DNA of 64,000 bases, taken from Rhizobiales bacterium SYSU XM002. GTDB taxonomy: Bacteria > Pseudomonadota > Alphaproteobacteria > Rhizobiales > Beijerinckiaceae. The DNA lies in NCBI GenBank assembly GCA_009846685.1, contig VWVY01000003.1:186001-250000 (forward strand), given 5' to 3'. Position numbers and translations under genes: made by a program. The notes under the pieces are model-generated. The model was given only the letters and a program-made list of their open reading frames with translations, was not told where the DNA came from and made no database searches. Shown here in pieces: positions 7,722 through 15,830 of this stretch. Numbering within the stretch: the first letter of the stretch is position 1; every line of letters starts with the position of its first letter.

Positions 7722-9251
7722 GTGAGAGTGTTTAGGCTTCGTCATCAGAAACTTCGGGAAACGGTTGCCGCGCGGCTTCCGCGTGCGCGCGCCCGGCTGC
7801 GTCTGTGCCTGGCAACTGTCGCGATCGCTCCCCTGATGGCGGGATGCTTTACCGATCCGCTGACGGTTCCGCCGGTCGAGCCGCGCAAGGTCGAACTGCC
7901 GGGAACCGGCCCCAACCTGCCGCCCGGCTCCGCGCTCGAACGCGAACACAAGCGGCTCATCGCCAGTTTCGGCGGCGAATACCGCAACGCGAAGGTACAA
8001 TCGCAGCTCAACGCGATCGCCGACCGCCTGCGCCTTGTCTCGGATCGGCCGAACGAGCACTTCAAGGTCATCATCCTCAATTCCGCGACGGTGAACGCTT
8101 TCGCGCTGCCCAATGGTTATGTCTATCTGACGCGCGGGCTGCTCGCGCTTGCCAACGATACCTCGGAAATCGCCTCAGTGATCGCGCACGAGGTCGCGCA
8201 TGTGACCAACCGTCATGCCCTCGCTCGCGCGGAACTCGAAAGCCGCTCAATCCTCGTCAGCCGCGTGATGTCCGAAGTGCTGGAAAATCCCGGCGCAAGC
8301 CAGTTCATGCGGGACGAGTCACGGGTGGCGCTGGCGAGCTTCTCGCGCCAGCAGGAAATCGATGCGGACGAGGTCGGCGTCCGCGCCATCGCCAAGGCGG
8401 GTTTCGAGGCACACGGTGCAACGCGCTTCCTTTTCGCGCTTGACCGGTCGAGCCGGCAGCGCGTCCAGATGGACGGTAAGGAAGGCGCCGAAAAGACGGA
8501 TATTCTCGCCACCCATCCCTCGACGCCCGAGCGCATCCAGCGTGCCATCGCCGTCGCGCGGCAATATGGCGCGCCTGGCGTCGGCGAAGCGGATCGCGGC
8601 AAATGGCTCGGCGCGCTCGACGGTATGGTCTATGGCGACGACCCGGCACAGGGACTGATCAGCGGGCGCAGCTTCGTGCACCCTCGCTTGAAGTTCGCGC
8701 TCGAGGCCCCCGAGGGCTTCACGCTCGAGAACACGCCACAGGCGATTCTCGGCGTAACCCCCGGCGCCAAGGAAGCCATGCGGCTTGATTCGAGCAAGAT
8801 CCCGCAAGGGAAGGCGCTGCGCGCCCTGCTCAGCGACAGCCCGATCGAAGGCCAGAAGATCTCGGAAATCGAGACGCTGACGATCAACGGCTTTCAGGTC
8901 GAAACCGGCATCGCGCGCGGGCCGGACTGGACCTTCCGCGTTTACCTGTTCCAGTCCGGCGATTACATTTACCGGCTGATCATGGCGGCACAGAACTTCA
9001 CGCCCGCACATGATGCGCGCTTCCGTCAGGCTGCCCTGACTTTCCGCAAGGTGACGGACGAGGAGGCGAAGGCCATTCAGCCGCGCCGCGTCCGCCTCGT
9101 TACCGCCGGCGCAACGGAAAGGCCCGAGGAAATCGTCGCTGCCCACATGCGGGATGAGCCGCAGGCCCTTGAGCGCTTCTATCTCATCAATGGCCTCGGT
9201 CCGGAGGACAAGGTCTTGCCGGGTGCGACCTACAAGGTTATCGGCAGCTGA
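7722..9251 (+). CDS. M48-family zinc metalloprotease, lipoprotein (BepA-like)
   Basis: A ~509-residue periplasmic protease. The GTG at 7722 is taken as start because it gives a basic n-region, a hydrophobic stretch and the lipobox LMAGC near residue 41; the frame stays open upstream through the previous gene but that is out-of-frame read-through. HEVAH near residue 155 is the HExxH zinc site, and DADEVGV downstream supplies the third ligand. The C-terminal ~45 residues (ERFYLINGLGPEDKVLPG and following) resemble a LysM-type peptidoglycan-binding motif. Family members handle outer-membrane protein quality control. It converges on the sigma-factor gene, with only 3 nt between the two stops. Confidence 0.85.
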   Translation: MRVFRLRHQKLRETVAARLPRARARLRLCLATVAIAPLMAGCFTDPLTVPPVEPRKVELPGTGPNLPPGSALEREHKRLIASFGGEYRNAKVQSQLNAIADRLRLVSDRPNEHFKVIILNSATVNAFALPNGYVYLTRGLLALANDTSEIASVIAHEVAHVTNRHALARAELESRSILVSRVMSEVLENPGASQFMRDESRVALASFSRQQEIDADEVGVRAIAKAGFEAHGATRFLFALDRSSRQRVQMDGKEGAEKTDILATHPSTPERIQRAIAVARQYGAPGVGEADRGKWLGALDGMVYGDDPAQGLISGRSFVHPRLKFALEAPEGFTLENTPQAILGVTPGAKEAMRLDSSKIPQGKALRALLSDSPIEGQKISEIETLTINGFQVETGIARGPDWTFRVYLFQSGDYIYRLIMAAQNFTPAHDARFRQAALTFRKVTDEEAKAIQPRRVRLVTAGATERPEEIVAAHMRDEPQALERFYLINGLGPEDKVLPGATYKVIGS

Positions 9252-9254
9252 TTC

Positions 9255-10124
9255 TCAGGTGAACGAGGCCGCGAAGCGCGGGTTGCGCTCCAGCAGCGCC
9301 TTGCGCAGCTTTTCCAAAGCGCGATTCTCGATCTGCCGGACGCGCTCCTTCGAGATGCCAAGCTTCTCGCCCAGCGACTCGAGGGTCTCACCTTCCTCGG
9401 AAAGACGACGATCGCGCAGGATGCGTAGTTCTCGTTCAGAAAGCACCGTCAGTGCGCTCTGGAGCCATTCGTAGCGGCGTTCGCCGTCGATCTGATTGCC
9501 GACGATCTCATCCGGCAAGGGCGCATTGTCGGCAAAGAAGTCGCCGCGATCCGCGCTTCCGGATTCGTCATCGGAGACCGGTGCGCTCAGCGACATATCA
9601 GGCCCCGAGAGACGCGCCTCCATCATGGCGACATCGCTCCGCCGCACGCCGACAGCGGCAGCGATCTCGCCCTGGATGTCAAGATCGGGTTCGTTTTCCG
9701 CGCGGCGCGCAATACGCATCCGCAAACGGCGCAGGTTGAAGAACAACGCCTTCTGTGCGGAGCTGGTGCCGCCGCGAACGATCGACCAGTTCCGGAGCAC
9801 GAAGTCCTGGATCGAGGCGCGAATCCACCAGGTCGCATAGGTAGAGAACCGCACGTCACGATCCGGCTCGAACCGCGCAGCCGCTTCCAGCAAGCCGACA
9901 TGGCCTTCCTGGACGAGATCCTGCGGCGGAAGTCCGTAGTTGCGGAAGCGCGCGGCGATGGAAATCACGAGCCGCATATGGGCCGTCGTGAGACGCGCCA
10001 GCGCCGCCTCGTCCCCACTATCGCGCCAGGCGAGCGCGAGCGCATGCTCCTCCTCGCGAGTCAGGTAGGGGGCGTTCATTGCTGTCCGGACAAAAGACCG
10101 GCTGATTCCCGAGATCTGGGCCAT
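9255..10124 (-). CDS. rpoH: RNA polymerase sigma factor, RpoH (sigma-32) type
   Basis: A 289-residue group-3-like heat-shock or stress sigma factor. Region 2 is clear (LTTAHMRLVISIAARFRNYG, DLVQEGHVGLLEAAARFEP, RFSTYATWWIRASIQDFVLR), the RpoH box appears as QKALFFNLRRLR near residue 138, and region 4 ends with the helix-turn-helix ESLGEKLGISKERVRQIENRALEKLRKAL. Many alphaproteobacteria carry two rpoH genes, one for heat and one for oxidative stress; which this is cannot be told from the sequence alone. It lies alone between the M48 gene (convergent) and carD. Confidence 0.92.
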   Translation of the reverse strand: MAQISGISRSFVRTAMNAPYLTREEEHALALAWRDSGDEAALARLTTAHMRLVISIAARFRNYGLPPQDLVQEGHVGLLEAAARFEPDRDVRFSTYATWWIRASIQDFVLRNWSIVRGGTSSAQKALFFNLRRLRMRIARRAENEPDLDIQGEIAAAVGVRRSDVAMMEARLSGPDMSLSAPVSDDESGSADRGDFFADNAPLPDEIVGNQIDGERRYEWLQSALTVLSERELRILRDRRLSEEGETLESLGEKLGISKERVRQIENRALEKLRKALLERNPRFAASFT

Positions 10125-10207
10125 GTGCTGCTCCCTGTTCGACGTTCGAACAGTCTACGCAGGCATTGTGGCAGCGGTTCACAATTGTCGCTGACATTTT
10201 CGTGAAC

Positions 10208-10237
10208 AACAAAAAACCCGCGGCCGGAGCCGCGGGT
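10208..10237 (-). terminator. Intrinsic terminator after carD
   Basis: The minus strand has ACCCGCGG-CTCCGG-CCGCGGGT (arms 10216-10223 and 10230-10237) followed at once by six T residues. It sits 30 nt beyond the carD stop and before the promoter region of rpoH. Confidence 0.88.
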
Positions 10238-10267
10238 CGATTATTCAAGCCTTGAGGCCCGCCCCAA

Positions 10268-10849
10268 TCAGGCGGCTTCCTCGCTCGCATCGTCGTTATC
10301 GGCCTCGGCCGCGCTGTCGGCGGCGCGCACGCGACGCGGGCCCTTCGACAGGCTGGTCTCGATGCGCTTCATCGCTTCCGTCTCGGTCGAACCGTCAGCG
10401 GCGGCCACTTCGTCGACGAGGCGGGCAAGCGCGGTCTCGAACAGCTGGCGCTCGGAATATGACTGCTCCGGCTGGGCTTCCGAGCGATAGAGATCGCGCA
10501 CGACCTCGGCCACGGCGATGATGTCGCCAGAGTTGATCTTCGCTTCGTATTCCTGCGCGCGGCGGCTCCACATCGTGCGCTTCACACGCGCGCGGCCGGT
10601 GAGGATCTCGAGCGCCTTGGCGATGCCGGCGGTGTCGGAGAGCTTGCGCATCCCCACGCTCGCCACTTTGGCGACGGGCACGCGCAGCGTCATTTTCTCC
10701 TTGGCGAAGCTGACCACGAACAGTTCGAGCTTGAAGCCCGCGATTTCCTGCTCCTCGATCGCCGTCACCTGTCCGACGCCATGGGCCGGATAGACGACAT
10801 GCTCGCCCGGCTTGAACCCATCGCGCTGCGCCGTTTTCTTTGTGCTCAT
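10268..10849 (-). CDS. carD: CarD-family RNA polymerase-binding transcription regulator
   Basis: A 193-residue regulator of the CarD/CdnL family. The N-terminal RNA-polymerase-interacting (Tudor-like) domain is recognisable from FKPGEHVVYPAHGVGQVTAIEEQ, and the helical DNA-binding C-terminal domain includes GRARVKRTMWSRRAQEYEAK. CarD proteins bind the RNAP beta subunit and stabilise open complexes, notably at rRNA promoters. The start at 10849 (MSTKKTAQRDGF) has GAGGG 5-6 nt upstream; the frame stays open to 10939 but without a site. The C-terminal ~25 residues are acidic and Ala-rich. Three tandem hairpins lie in the leader, and an intrinsic terminator follows the gene. Confidence 0.9.
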   Translation of the reverse strand: MSTKKTAQRDGFKPGEHVVYPAHGVGQVTAIEEQEIAGFKLELFVVSFAKEKMTLRVPVAKVASVGMRKLSDTAGIAKALEILTGRARVKRTMWSRRAQEYEAKINSGDIIAVAEVVRDLYRSEAQPEQSYSERQLFETALARLVDEVAAADGSTETEAMKRIETSLSKGPRRVRAADSAAEADNDDASEEAA

Positions 10850-10865
10850 CTTGTCCCTCACTGTC

Positions 10866-10932
10866 GCCCGCCGCGTGGCGGGCAAACATGCGCCCGCCGG
10901 AAGACGGGCAATCATGGCGGCGGAAGACCGCC
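10866..10932 (-). promoter_or_regulatory. Three tandem hairpins in the carD 5' leader
   Basis: Reading the minus strand towards the carD start, the stems are GGCGGT-CTTCC-GCCGCC (10916-10932), GCCCGTC-TTCC-GGCGGGC (10892-10909) and GCCCGCC-ACGC-GGCGGGC (10866-10883), separated by short ATG-containing linkers. The first two share the loop sequence TCTTCCG. The last ends 16 nt before the carD start codon. The spacing and repeated loop suggest an RNA-level control element, but they could also be accumulated repeats without function. Confidence 0.5.
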
Positions 10933-11143
10933 ATTTCACGAGACCGGAACCGCCCTGAAGCCGTTCCGACCGGATTGCAGCGAGAAAGGAAATGTTAACC
11001 CGCGCCCGGAGACCAAAAAACTGGTTTCAGCCCGCGCGCGGCTCGCGTGCAGGCTGGAAACAAGGTCAGTTCAATGGAAAGCAAGGCGCAAGGAAGCGGC
11101 TACCTGTCTCGACTGTTGGCAAGACCATAACACGATTCCACCA

Positions 11144-11168
11144 CGAAATCAAAAACGCGGCGCGCCGC
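11144..11168 (-). terminator. Possible terminator after fdxA
   Basis: The minus strand reads the palindrome GCGGCGCGCCGC followed by GTTTTTGATTT, about 45 nt past the fdxA stop. The stem is only about four base pairs once a loop is allowed, so termination is uncertain. Confidence 0.4.
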
Positions 11169-11211
11169 CTCCCGCCTCAAGCAAGAAAGGGTTAACGATG
11201 CGCGAGCGAGA

Positions 11212-11550
11212 TCAATCGCCTTGTCCGGGCTTGTCGGAGAAGTACTGCTCGAACTTGTTCGGCTTGCCGTCGAATTCCTTGGCTTCGGGCAGCGGATCGC
11301 GCTTGATCGTGACATTCGGCCAGACTTTGGCGAAATCGGCATTAACCTTCAGCCATTTTTCAAGCCCCGGCTCGGTATCCGGCTTGATCGCCTCTGCCGG
11401 ACATTCCGGCTCGCAGACGCCACAGTCGATGCATTCGTCCGGATGGATAACGAGAAAATTCTCCCCCTCGTAGAAACAATCGACCGGGCAAACCTCGACG
11501 CAATCCATATACTTGCACTTGATGCAATTATCGGTGACCACATAGGTCAT
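11212..11550 (-). CDS. fdxA: 7Fe ferredoxin FdxA ([3Fe-4S][4Fe-4S])
   Basis: A 112-residue soluble electron carrier. The N-terminal half carries [17 protein letters not shown] and then [12 protein letters not shown], the standard arrangement of Azotobacter-type seven-iron ferredoxins, with Asp in the position that leaves one cluster as [3Fe-4S]. The ~50-residue C-terminal tail ([18 protein letters not shown]...) is family-typical. The start MTYVVTDNC is chosen because AGGAGA lies 6 nt upstream. Electron partners are not visible here. The gene is commonly found beside S4-domain and helicase genes in this group, as it is here. Confidence 0.95.
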   Translation of the reverse strand: MTYVVTDNCIKCKYMDCVEVCPVDCFYEGENFLVIHPDECIDCGVCEPECPAEAIKPDTEPGLEKWLKVNADFAKVWPNVTIKRDPLPEAKEFDGKPNKFEQYFSDKPGQGD

Positions 11551-11669
11551 CGGCTTCTCCTGCCTCTCATCCACGCGTTCAAGGGCGCGCGATCCAAACC
11601 AGCGGGCGACCGGGCACCCTTGCGTGGCCCTTCGCTAATGCGGTTTTCCGAGGCTGGCAAGGGAATGGA

Positions 11670-11996
11670 TCAATCGTTTTTCGACGAAATTCCGTCAGCC
11701 GGTTCCACAAGGCTGTAGAGCGCGGCGGCCTCCTCCGCGCCACCGCGCTTTTCCGCCATGCCGAGGATGCGGACCACAACCGTCCTGCCCGGCAGCGCGA
11801 GCGTCAGCACATCGCCGATCCGGACGAAGGCGCCGGGCTGGTTGACCTTGCGCCCGTTGACCCGCACGTGCCCCTTGCGGATGACATCCGCGCAAACCTC
11901 GCGCGCCCGCTGGAACCGCGCGAACCAGATCCATTTGTCGAGACGGCAGGTTTCAACCTCGGGCGCATCGTCGGGCGAGGAACCGCGCCGCCCCAT
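11670..11996 (-). CDS. S4-domain RNA-binding protein (HslR-like)
   Basis: A ~108-residue protein with an S4 RNA-binding domain: CRLDKWIWFARFQRAREVCADVIRKGHVRVNG is the canonical S4 opening, followed by GRKVNQPGAFVRIGDVLTL. HslR (Hsp15) binds free 50S subunits carrying nascent chains. The ATG at 11996 (MGRRGSSPD) is preferred because it starts 26 nt after the helicase stop; the frame is open much further upstream inside the helicase gene. The C-terminal residues (AALYSLVEPADGISSKND) vary in the family. It probably shares a transcript with the helicase. Confidence 0.85.
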   Translation of the reverse strand: MGRRGSSPDDAPEVETCRLDKWIWFARFQRAREVCADVIRKGHVRVNGRKVNQPGAFVRIGDVLTLALPGRTVVVRILGMAEKRGGAEEAAALYSLVEPADGISSKND

Positions 11997-12021
11997 GTGG
12001 TTACCCCATGCCGCCGCGTCT

Positions 12022-15000
12022 TCAGGACTTGCCTTCAAGCTGCGCCTTGAGCGCGGCAAGTTTGGCGAAGGGCGAGTCAGGGTCCGCCACCTTCTCCGGC
12101 TTGCGATCCGGCTGCGGGCGACTGCCCTGGAACTTTCCTCCCGAGAATTTGCCGTCCGAGAATTTCCCGCCCGGCGCGTTGCCGCCCTTGCCAGGCCGAT
12201 GATCCCCGGCGGGTCGTCCGCCGCGATTTTCCGCCGCCTGCCCGAATTTCTCGAATCTCTTGCCGCGATTGTCATCGCCACGTCGGAAATCGCGCTTCGG
12301 TCGCTCGCCCGCTTCGCCGGTTTGCACACCTTCCCCGGCCCCGGCCTGCTGACCACGATCCTGCCGACCATGACGCGCACGACCATGCTCGTGGCGCGGG
12401 CGCTCGTGCCGGGTGCGTTCCTGACGCCCCATGCGCCAGATCTCACTCTCGACCGGTCCCGCCGTCTCGGCAGCGATGGTCGCTTCGATCTCGATAACCG
12501 CCTCGACAGGAACCTGCTCGGCGCCCTCGTCGGCACCGCCCCCCACGGATGGCTCCGCGGCAGCTTCCTCGACGACAGGCGCTGGTGGCTCTTCCGCCGC
12601 AACCAGTTCGGACGTCGGCTCCGTCTCCCGTTCCGACGTTCCGGTATCCCCCACGGGCGCGACGAGCCCATCTTCCACCGGCGCGGGCACCGACGGCGCG
12701 GCACGCTTGATCTCGACTGTGATCGCCGGGCCAGGCCGCGTCTCGCTGCGATAACCAAGCGATTTGAGAATCTCGCCGAATTCCGGACCGGCGCAGCCGA
12801 CGAGCGAAGTCATCGCTCCGGTGACGACGAAGCCGTCACCGTCCGCAGCGCCGGCCGGCGGTTCACCCTCGGTCACACCGGGACGATAGGCAATGGCCGG
12901 ACGGATGAGATCGGCGAGGCGCTCGAGAATATCGACGCGGATCGCGCGCGATCCGGCTGCCCGGAAACCGGCGATGCGGTAGAGTTCCTTGTCGATCGTC
13001 GCATCAAGCGGAATCGAGGTCCGCCCCGAGAAGGCGAGATGCGAGACATCGCGCAGCGCCGCAGGATCATCCCCGTGCTGGAGCGCATAAAGCTGCGCGG
13101 CAAGGCTACGTGGCCCCGGCTTCATCAGTCCCGGCAGGAACAAGTGGTAGGCCCCGAACCGGATGCCGAGCTTGCGCATCTCGGCACGGGCGTTCTGATC
13201 GAGCCCGCGCACATCCGCCGCAACGAGTTGGCGGTCGAGAACGCCGAAATGCTCGTAGAGCCGGAACGCGATGCCGCGCGCAGCCCCGGTGAGGCTCTCC
13301 GGATTTTCAAGCGCGGCAAGCGGGCCCAGCAGCTTCGCGACATGCGCCTTGGTCCAGGTGTTGAGACGCGCTTCCGCCATCTCGCGATGGAGACCGGAGA
13401 GAAGATCGTCCGCCAGCAGCAGGATCCGCGGTTCAAGCGGCTTGCCGCCAGCCTGAAGCGTCGCGATCGGCTCGCCGATGTAACGGATGACGCCATCAAG
13501 CGAGAGCTGAAGCTGATCGTCGTTCGCGGTTGATAGTCGTGTCGCGCGATTCTCGATCTCCGAAGTCAGGGCTTTCGCCGCCGCGGCGCGCAAGGTCTTG
13601 GCCTCCAGCGATCCGGAATCCTGCCCTTCGGCATTCGCATCCGGCGTGAACCGGAACCCTTCGAGACGGCCGATGGACTGGCCTTCGACCAGCACCTCTC
13701 CCGTCGGCTTGACTTCAGTTTCGAGCATCGCGTTCTCTTTCAGTCGGCGCATCAGAACCGAGGTGCGCCGGTCGACAAAACGCTGCATGAGCCGCTCATG
13801 CAACGCATCCGATACCTTGTCCTCTAGCGTGCGCGTGACGTTCTGCCAATGCGCAGCTTCACGCAACCAGTCCGGCCTGTTAGCACAATAGCTCCAGGTG
13901 CGGATCTGCGCGAGCCGCCAGGAGAGGGCGTCGATATCGCCCTCGATGCGGTCACAGGCCTTGATTTCCCTCGCGAACCAGTCCTGATCGATCGCGCCGC
14001 GCCGCATGATTGGCTCGTAAAGCGAGATCACGAGGTCGGCGTGGGCGACGGGTGATACTTTCCGGTAATCCGGCAGCTGGCAGAGATCCCAAAGGCGCCG
14101 CACAGCGCTTTCTCCAGTCGCAAGATCGCGCACCAGCGGCCGCGACATCGCAAGTTCCAGCGTCACCTCGTCCTCCGCCTTGCGAGCCCGGACAAGGTTG
14201 GCATCGCCCGGCGGACGGGCCAACGCCTGCTCCAGCCTGTCGAGCGAGGAGAAATCGAGCGCGGAATTCCGCCACTGCGCAAGCGAAAACGGCTCGAACC
14301 GGTGTTCCTCCAGTGCCTCGACCAGTTCTTCCTCGAAAGGAGCACAACGTCCTGTTGTGCCGAAAGTGCCATCGGTCGCGGCGCGACCGGCACGCCCCGC
14401 GATCTGCGCCATCTCGGCGGGAAACAACCGGCGATGGCGGCGCCCGTCATATTTCCGGTCGGCTGCGAAGGCGACGTGCTCGATCTCGAGGTTAAGCCCC
14501 ATGCCGATCGCGTCTGTTGCGACGATATGATTGACCTCGCCGGCCTGAAACATCTCCACCTGCGCGTTGCGCGTGCGGGGCGAGAGCGAGCCCATCACCA
14601 CCGCCGCGCCGCCGCGTTGGCGACGCACGAGTTCGGCGATGGCATAGACCTCCTCGGCCGAGAACGCGATGATCGCCGAACGTTGCGGCAGGCGGGTGAT
14701 CTTCTTCTCGCCGGCGAAGGCAAGGTGCGACATGCGCGGGCGCCCGGTGATCGTGACGCCCGGCAGCAGCCGCTCGATGACCGGCTGTGCCGTCGCAGCG
14801 CCAAGGAGCAGCGTCTCGCCGCGCCCACGCCGGTTGAGCAGCGCATCGGTGAAGACGTGCCCGCGTTCGAGATCGGCAATCAGCTGGATCTCGTCGATAG
14901 CGACGAAGCTCGCGTTGACATCCCGCGGCATCGCCTCGACGGTCGAAACCCAAAAGCGCGGGTTTTTCGGCTTGATCTTCTCCTCGCCCGTGACGAGCGC

Positions 15001-15222
15001 AACTGCCTCCTTGCCGACCCTGGCGACGACGCGGTTGTAGACCTCGCGCGCAAGAAGCCGCAGTGGCAGGCCGATCATGCCGCTGTCGTGCCCGAGCATC
15101 CGTTCGATCGCGAGATGGGTCTTGCCGGTGTTCGTCGGGCCGAGAACCGCCGTAACGCCCGCGCCGCGCGGTCGTTGGCTGAGGCCCACCGCACCGGGGG
15201 CAATCCTGAACGGGACAGTCAT
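12022..15222 (-). CDS. SUV3-like ATP-dependent RNA/DNA helicase with a long basic tail
   Basis: A ~1066-residue superfamily 2 helicase related to mitochondrial SUV3, a degradosome helicase. The N-terminal half has motif I GPTNTGKTH, motif II AIDEIQLIADLERGHVF, SATs-like GAATAQPVIERL, and motif VI IAGRAGRAATDGTFG. A mid-protein helical region and a C-terminal domain follow, then from about residue 850 a disordered segment rich in Pro/Glu and finally an Arg/Gly/Lys-rich tail (HEHGRARHGRQDRGQQ, KRDFRRGDDNRGKRF). Start MTVPFRIAP at 15222 is chosen because homology to the conserved core begins just after; an ATG at 15258 is possible. The tail suggests RNA binding or degradosome contact. Confidence 0.88.
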   Translation of the reverse strand: MTVPFRIAPGAVGLSQRPRGAGVTAVLGPTNTGKTHLAIERMLGHDSGMIGLPLRLLAREVYNRVVARVGKEAVALVTGEEKIKPKNPRFWVSTVEAMPRDVNASFVAIDEIQLIADLERGHVFTDALLNRRGRGETLLLGAATAQPVIERLLPGVTITGRPRMSHLAFAGEKKITRLPQRSAIIAFSAEEVYAIAELVRRQRGGAAVVMGSLSPRTRNAQVEMFQAGEVNHIVATDAIGMGLNLEIEHVAFAADRKYDGRRHRRLFPAEMAQIAGRAGRAATDGTFGTTGRCAPFEEELVEALEEHRFEPFSLAQWRNSALDFSSLDRLEQALARPPGDANLVRARKAEDEVTLELAMSRPLVRDLATGESAVRRLWDLCQLPDYRKVSPVAHADLVISLYEPIMRRGAIDQDWFAREIKACDRIEGDIDALSWRLAQIRTWSYCANRPDWLREAAHWQNVTRTLEDKVSDALHERLMQRFVDRRTSVLMRRLKENAMLETEVKPTGEVLVEGQSIGRLEGFRFTPDANAEGQDSGSLEAKTLRAAAAKALTSEIENRATRLSTANDDQLQLSLDGVIRYIGEPIATLQAGGKPLEPRILLLADDLLSGLHREMAEARLNTWTKAHVAKLLGPLAALENPESLTGAARGIAFRLYEHFGVLDRQLVAADVRGLDQNARAEMRKLGIRFGAYHLFLPGLMKPGPRSLAAQLYALQHGDDPAALRDVSHLAFSGRTSIPLDATIDKELYRIAGFRAAGSRAIRVDILERLADLIRPAIAYRPGVTEGEPPAGAADGDGFVVTGAMTSLVGCAGPEFGEILKSLGYRSETRPGPAITVEIKRAAPSVPAPVEDGLVAPVGDTGTSERETEPTSELVAAEEPPAPVVEEAAAEPSVGGGADEGAEQVPVEAVIEIEATIAAETAGPVESEIWRMGRQERTRHERPRHEHGRARHGRQDRGQQAGAGEGVQTGEAGERPKRDFRRGDDNRGKRFEKFGQAAENRGGRPAGDHRPGKGGNAPGGKFSDGKFSGGKFQGSRPQPDRKPEKVADPDSPFAKLAALKAQLEGKS

Positions 15223-15830
15223 TGGCCACACGCTCCCGCCCCGTCCGGGGCCATCCACCCAATGTGGGGAGATCGCGCAGGCAGGACAACCCGCAACAAG
15301 GGGTTTCGCACGGCTTCCTTGCCCCGTTCCGGAACAACACTGGCACCCGAATCACTTGGGCGGCAACTATTCGAACGAGATAAGAACGAATCCGGGCCGA
15401 ATCGCTGACTCTTGTTGAATCACGATTTGTTCCACCACAAGATGTGCGGCCATGAAAAACAATAATAACAAAATGTGGTGCTGTTCATCGACTCGGCACG
15501 ACTCGCCACCCGCCGACCCCGACTCTTCCAGCGAGTCGAGCGGAAAAACGAGGCAAGAGAATTCTTTGAGAAACGTGCTTAATACTTCGCTTTCCGCCAA
15601 ACGTCCCAAAAATCCGCTTTTCTTAACGAATGGGGCAAGAGGGGAACGAAGGGGCGACGAATCAGCGCAGCATGATTCGCGCGATTCACGTCCGGCCGGT
15701 TTTCCTGTTCAACTTCAGTAGATTGGCATAAACACCATCCGGCCCTCGGTTCGCCGTCGGCGGCGAGCAGGAGGAAATCTGCATCGATCCGCGTTAACGA
15801 AGGATACCGTTTCGGCGCAGATCTCGCGCC
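15223..15830. other. Geneless 600-nt spacer with a dense cluster of GANTC sites
   Basis: No convincing gene lies here; frames at 15367-15609 and 15452-15721 have odd composition and no ribosome binding site. Between 15349 and 15687 there are twelve GANTC pentamers (starts at 15349, 15388, 15399, 15407, 15417, 15490, 15500, 15521, 15533, 15659, 15674, 15683), about nine times the random expectation. The middle part is AT-richer than its surroundings. I found no consensus DnaA box or full CtrA box (TTAA-N7-TTAAC). GANTC is the site of the alphaproteobacterial CcrM methylase. Confidence 0.75.

Larger units (their letters stand above)
10850..11211. other. Spacer between fdxA and carD, carD leader region
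   Basis: This 362-nt stretch holds no credible gene. Its left part (10866-10932) carries three tandem GC hairpins in the carD leader. Its right end contains the fdxA terminator-like palindrome near 11144-11168. The promoter of carD should lie in the middle, but I cannot pick convincing -35 and -10 elements. Confidence 0.7.

Noticed and set aside
11758-13533. A 591-codon plus-strand frame opposite the helicase, and similar ones near 18518 and 35391
   Set aside because: Antisense shadows of the helicase, cobT and TRAP genes; no conserved motifs.
15452-15721. Small frame starting MKNNNNKMWCC in the GANTC region
   Set aside because: Unusual composition, no ribosome binding site and no family resemblance.
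15223-15830. Possible chromosomal origin of replication in the GANTC-rich spacer
   Set aside because: No DnaA boxes or CtrA consensus sites were found and the neighbourhood (SUV3-like, DUF3108, rpmB) is not the usual hemE-type origin context; kept only as a methylation-site cluster.
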